A stretch of 24,722 bases of DNA from the NCBI GenBank assembly GCA_900550055.1, contig URQU01000026.1, forward strand, positions 1 through 24,722, given 5' to 3'. Shown here piece by piece: positions 22,255-24,722 of the stretch (the first letter of the stretch is position 1; each line of letters starts with the position of its first letter). The notes under the pieces are model-generated. The model was not told the origin of the DNA. It did no database searches and worked only from the letters and a program-made list of their open reading frames with translations. The stretch is from an uncultured Coriobacteriaceae bacterium (GTDB lineage Bacteria; Actinomycetota; Coriobacteriia; Coriobacteriales; Eggerthellaceae). A program made the translations under genes and the position numbers.

Positions 22255-22938
22255 TTAGTTCGTCACATCCCCGCTCTGGTCAAGGCTGATCGCTTCGCCA
22301 ACGTACGTTGATGGCACACGGAAGAGCGCCTTGAAGAAGTCCTTCGTGCGCGCGGGAATCTCGCGGATATCGTACTGCAACTGCTTTTGGTACTCATGAT
22401 AGTCGCTGGGAACGCCTTCAGCTTGCATCCCCAGGCTTTTCGCGGACCACAGCGCGCGATACAGGTGATACGTCTGCGTAGCCACCACGATGCGCTCGCA
22501 TCCGAACACGTACTTTGCCCGATACATGCTCTCATACGTGGAGAAACCCGCATGGTCGCAAAAGATGTCCTGGCTGGGCACGCCTTGCGCGATGGCGTAT
22601 TGCTTCATCGCCTTCACCTCGTTGTAGGAGGCGGTGCCGTTGTCACCGCTCATGATGATCTTCGGGGCCACGCCGGCGAAATACAGCGCGATGCCATCGT
22701 CTAGGCGATCGGCCAGAATACCGGAGGGCGTTCCATCGGGCAGCACCGACGCCCCGAGCACCACAATGGCGTCGGCATTGCCGATGCTGGCCTTCTCGGG
22801 AGTGACGATGGACCCTTTCGAGCCCACAATGGTAACCACGTTCGTGATGGCAAACACCGCCACCACGGCCACAACCACCGCCAGCACCATATCCAGCACC
22901 CGCCTCAGGCATCCCTTATGTTTCTTCGAGCTACTCAT
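22255..22938 (-). CDS. SanA/YdcF-like DUF218 membrane-anchored protein
   Basis: A 227-residue protein. A basic N-terminus is followed by one membrane helix (about 16-38), then a DUF218 domain. ADAIVVLGASVLPDGTPSG (about 56-72), RLDDGIALYFAG, IIMSGDNG, the Glu in STYESMYRAKYVF and IVVATQTYHLYRALW match the SanA (vancomycin exclusion) branch, whose molecular activity is not well established but is linked to envelope integrity. ATG 22938 lacks a good Shine-Dalgarno; a later ATG at 22890 would delete the basic tail. The gene is flanked by terminators and seems monocistronic. Confidence 0.85.
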   Translation of the reverse strand: MSSSKKHKGCLRRVLDMVLAVVVAVVAVFAITNVVTIVGSKGSIVTPEKASIGNADAIVVLGASVLPDGTPSGILADRLDDGIALYFAGVAPKIIMSGDNGTASYNEVKAMKQYAIAQGVPSQDIFCDHAGFSTYESMYRAKYVFGCERIVVATQTYHLYRALWSAKSLGMQAEGVPSDYHEYQKQLQYDIREIPARTKDFFKALFRVPSTYVGEAISLDQSGDVTN

Positions 22939-23019
22939 AGGAAACAGACGATAGCAAACGCCGAAACCTCACGGCAAGCGTTTTACCGGAACGGCGCAAC
23001 AACGCCACCGAAACCCAAC

Positions 23020-23061
23020 CCCGAAAACAAAACGACCCGGAGCGTCCTCCGGGCCGTTTTG
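23020..23061 (-). terminator. Terminator of leuS
   Basis: The stem CAAAACG-A-CCCGGAG (23028-23042) pairs with CTCCGGG-C-CGTTTTG (23047-23061), 14 pairs with one mismatch and a 4-nt loop. TTTTCGGGG follows on the minus strand. It lies 18 bp after the leuS stop codon. Confidence 0.85.
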
Positions 23062-23078
23062 AGCGCAGTGTAAGCGTT

Positions 23079-24722
23079 TTATTTCGCCACGATGTTCACC
23101 AGACGACCGGGCACCACAACGACCTTCTTCAAGTCCTTGCCTGCCACAGCGTCCTGCACGGCCTCGAGAGCCACTGCCTTCACAGCTTCCTGGTCGGCAT
23201 CTGCAGCAACCGTGATACGGGCCTTCACCTTGCCGTTGATCTGCACGGCAAGCTCGACCTCGTCGTCCTTGGCCTTCTCAGGATCGAACTCGGGCCATTC
23301 CTGCGTATGGATGGAACCCTCGCAACCCAGCGCATCATGCCATAGCTCATCGGTCATATGCGGGCAGATGGGAGCCAGCAGCCTTACCAGCACATTAGCG
23401 ACCTCGGTCGCAAGCGCCTGCTCATCGGCGGATGCGGCGCGCTGCTCCGGGCCGACCTTGCGCAGGTAATCGCCGATGGCGTTCACCAGCTCCATGATGG
23501 CGGCGATAGCGGTGTTGAAGTTGTTGCGATCGAAATCGTCCACAACCTTGCCCGCAACGCGATGACGCTCGCGCAGCAGCACCTTGCGAGCCGCTGCCGC
23601 CTCGGCATCGGATGCGCCCGGCTGGTACAGCGTGTCCTCATCGGCCTTGCCCATCAGGTCGTACACCATACGCCACACGCGGTTGAGGAACTTGTGCATG
23701 CCGGCCAGGCCGTCCTCGTTCCACTGCAGCTCCTTATCGGGCGGAGCCATGAACAGGATGTAGGCGCGCACAGCGTCGCAGCCATAGCCCGCGATCATCT
23801 CCTCGGGGGAGATGACGTTGCCCTTGGACTTGCTCATGACGTCGCCGTGCTCGTCGAGCACCATGCCCTGGCACAGCAGGTTCTTGAACGGCTCGTCGAA
23901 GTCCAGCATCCCCAAGTCGCGCAGCACCTTCGTGAAGAAGCGGCTGTACAGCAGATGCAGGATGGCGTGCTCGATGCCGCCGATGTACTGATCGACCGGC
24001 ATCCAACGGTTGGTTTTCGCGCTGTCGAAGGGCAGTTCGGTGTTGTGCGGGTCGGTGTAGCGCAGGTAATACCAGCTCGAGCACGTGAACGTGTCCATGG
24101 TGTCGGTCTCGCGACGAGCCTCGCCGCCGCACTTCGGGCACGTGCACTTCGCGAAGCCCTCGTGCGTTGCCAAGGTTTCGCCGGCGGAAAGATCGATGTC
24201 CTCCGGCAGGCGTACCGGCAGATCCTCTTCCGGCACCGGCACCAGGCCGCACTTGTCGCAGTAGATCATCGGGATGGGGTTGCCCCAATAACGCTGGCGG
24301 GAAATCAGCCAGTCGCGCAGACGGAACTCCACCTTGCGCTTGCCGCGGCCCATGGCCTCCAGGTCGGCGACGATGGCCTCCTCGCCCTCGGAGTGCTTGC
24401 CGCCCGTGAGGCCGGTGTACTTGCCGGACTGCACCAGTCGGCCCTCGGCCTCCATGGCGCCCTCCCAATCGACGCTGGTGACCACGCGACCCTGTTCGTC
24501 TTTGAGCTGCTCGAACAGCGGGTCGTCATCGCCCAGGATGATGGGGATGATGGGCAGGTCGTATTTCTTTGCGAATTCAAAGTCACGCTGGTCGCCGCAC
24601 GGCACTGCCATGACCGCGCCGGTGCCGTAATCGGCCACGATGTAGTCGGCAACCCACACGGGCACCTTCTCGCCGTTGATGGGGTTCACCACATAACGGC
24701 CGGTGAACGCGCCGTGCTTCTC
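23079..24722 (-). CDS. leuS: Leucyl-tRNA synthetase, C-terminal two-thirds, cut by window edge
   Basis: The frame is open from the window edge (first residues EKHGAFTGRYVVNPINGEK) to the stop at 23079, about 547 residues of a protein normally near 800-880. It begins inside the CP1 editing domain. YGTGAVMAVPCGDQRDFEFA contains the editing-site Asp of the D-Q-R-D segment, with Gly where many LeuRS have His. The catalytic half contains FRLRDWLISRQRYWGNPIP, the Cys-rich insert (CDKCG, CPKCG), DTFTCSSWYYLRYTDP and the KMSKS loop as VMSKSKGN. The anticodon-binding and C-terminal tRNA-binding domains follow. A GTG at 24692 is in frame but is an internal codon, not the start. Confidence 0.97.
   Translation of the reverse strand, partial: EKHGAFTGRYVVNPINGEKVPVWVADYIVADYGTGAVMAVPCGDQRDFEFAKKYDLPIIPIILGDDDPLFEQLKDEQGRVVTSVDWEGAMEAEGRLVQSGKYTGLTGGKHSEGEEAIVADLEAMGRGKRKVEFRLRDWLISRQRYWGNPIPMIYCDKCGLVPVPEEDLPVRLPEDIDLSAGETLATHEGFAKCTCPKCGGEARRETDTMDTFTCSSWYYLRYTDPHNTELPFDSAKTNRWMPVDQYIGGIEHAILHLLYSRFFTKVLRDLGMLDFDEPFKNLLCQGMVLDEHGDVMSKSKGNVISPEEMIAGYGCDAVRAYILFMAPPDKELQWNEDGLAGMHKFLNRVWRMVYDLMGKADEDTLYQPGASDAEAAAARKVLLRERHRVAGKVVDDFDRNNFNTAIAAIMELVNAIGDYLRKVGPEQRAASADEQALATEVANVLVRLLAPICPHMTDELWHDALGCEGSIHTQEWPEFDPEKAKDDEVELAVQINGKVKARITVAADADQEAVKAVALEAVQDAVAGKDLKKVVVVPGRLVNIVAK

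Noticed and set aside
24560..24640. LeuRS editing motif with Gly in place of the usual His (C-G-D-Q-R-D)
   Set aside because: The essential Asp is present and the variation is probably lineage-typical; not strong enough for a finding without an alignment.
24600..24692. GTG at 24692 as a start of a shorter protein
   Set aside because: The frame is open through it to the window edge and the upstream residues match LeuRS, so it is an internal codon of leuS.
1..24722. CRISPR arrays, tRNA or rRNA genes, insertion sequences, phage or attachment sites
   Set aside because: No repeat-spacer pattern, cloverleaf, transposase or integrase was seen on either strand; the T-box is the only structured RNA recognised with confidence.

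Overview
The window is about 24.7 kb of GC-rich bacterial chromosome. It holds 20 protein genes, two of them cut by the window edges, and no rRNA, tRNA, insertion sequence, phage gene or CRISPR array. High GC, an anaerobic DMSO-reductase-type operon facing a membrane-embedded LuxR regulator, a Zn-macrodomain protein and a ProXp-type deacylase together suggest an anaerobic gut actinobacterium of the Coriobacteriia, probably Eggerthellaceae. This placement rests on gene content and protein character, not on a database match.

Left part (1-7021, all minus strand): a housekeeping run pyrH-frr-uppS-cdsA (UMP kinase, ribosome recycling factor, undecaprenyl diphosphate synthase, CDP-diglyceride synthase). 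The frr-uppS gap carries an attenuator-like pair of hairpins. Upstream lie a TcyP-type cystine/Na+ symporter with its own promoter and terminator, a membrane-anchored HtrA/DegP-type serine protease, and a YbaK/ProXp-type editing deacylase. A Zn-dependent macrodomain ADP-ribosylhydrolase (7227-8069) is transcribed divergently from the deacylase.

Centre (8323-12290, minus strand): a compact ECF transporter operon, TrpP-like S component, two ATPases and EcfT. Its roughly 480-nt leader is a T-box riboswitch whose candidate specifier is UGG (Trp) and whose T-box UGGC end fits the G73 discriminator of tRNA-Trp. The operon therefore reads as tryptophan uptake induced by uncharged tRNA-Trp. The ATPases are complementary and degenerate: one has lost the H-loop His and the other the LSGGQ signature, and both defects fall in the same composite ATP site. 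A 12-bp exact complement of the T-box core lies downstream of the T-box terminator.

Right centre (12291-14198, plus strand): a 14-TM DHA2-type MFS transporter fused to a C-terminal pair of CBS domains, preceded by palindromes and a leader hairpin.

Right part: a dms-type respiratory operon on the minus strand (20053-14317) encodes a Tat-exported molybdopterin catalytic subunit, a four-cluster ferredoxin subunit, a DmsC-type anchor, a TorD-family chaperone and a second, paralogous anchor. Facing it is a LuxR-family regulator whose N-terminal half is a multi-spanning membrane domain. The shared intergenic region holds a perfect 9-bp inverted repeat whose arms overlap both candidate promoters. 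The window ends with a SanA/YdcF-like DUF218 membrane protein and the 3' two-thirds of leuS, both on the minus strand.

The best candidates for new biology are the tryptophan ECF/T-box unit with its asymmetric ATPase and downstream anti-T-box sequence, the MFS-CBS fusion with its leader, and the two-anchor dms operon paired with a membrane LuxR sensor.
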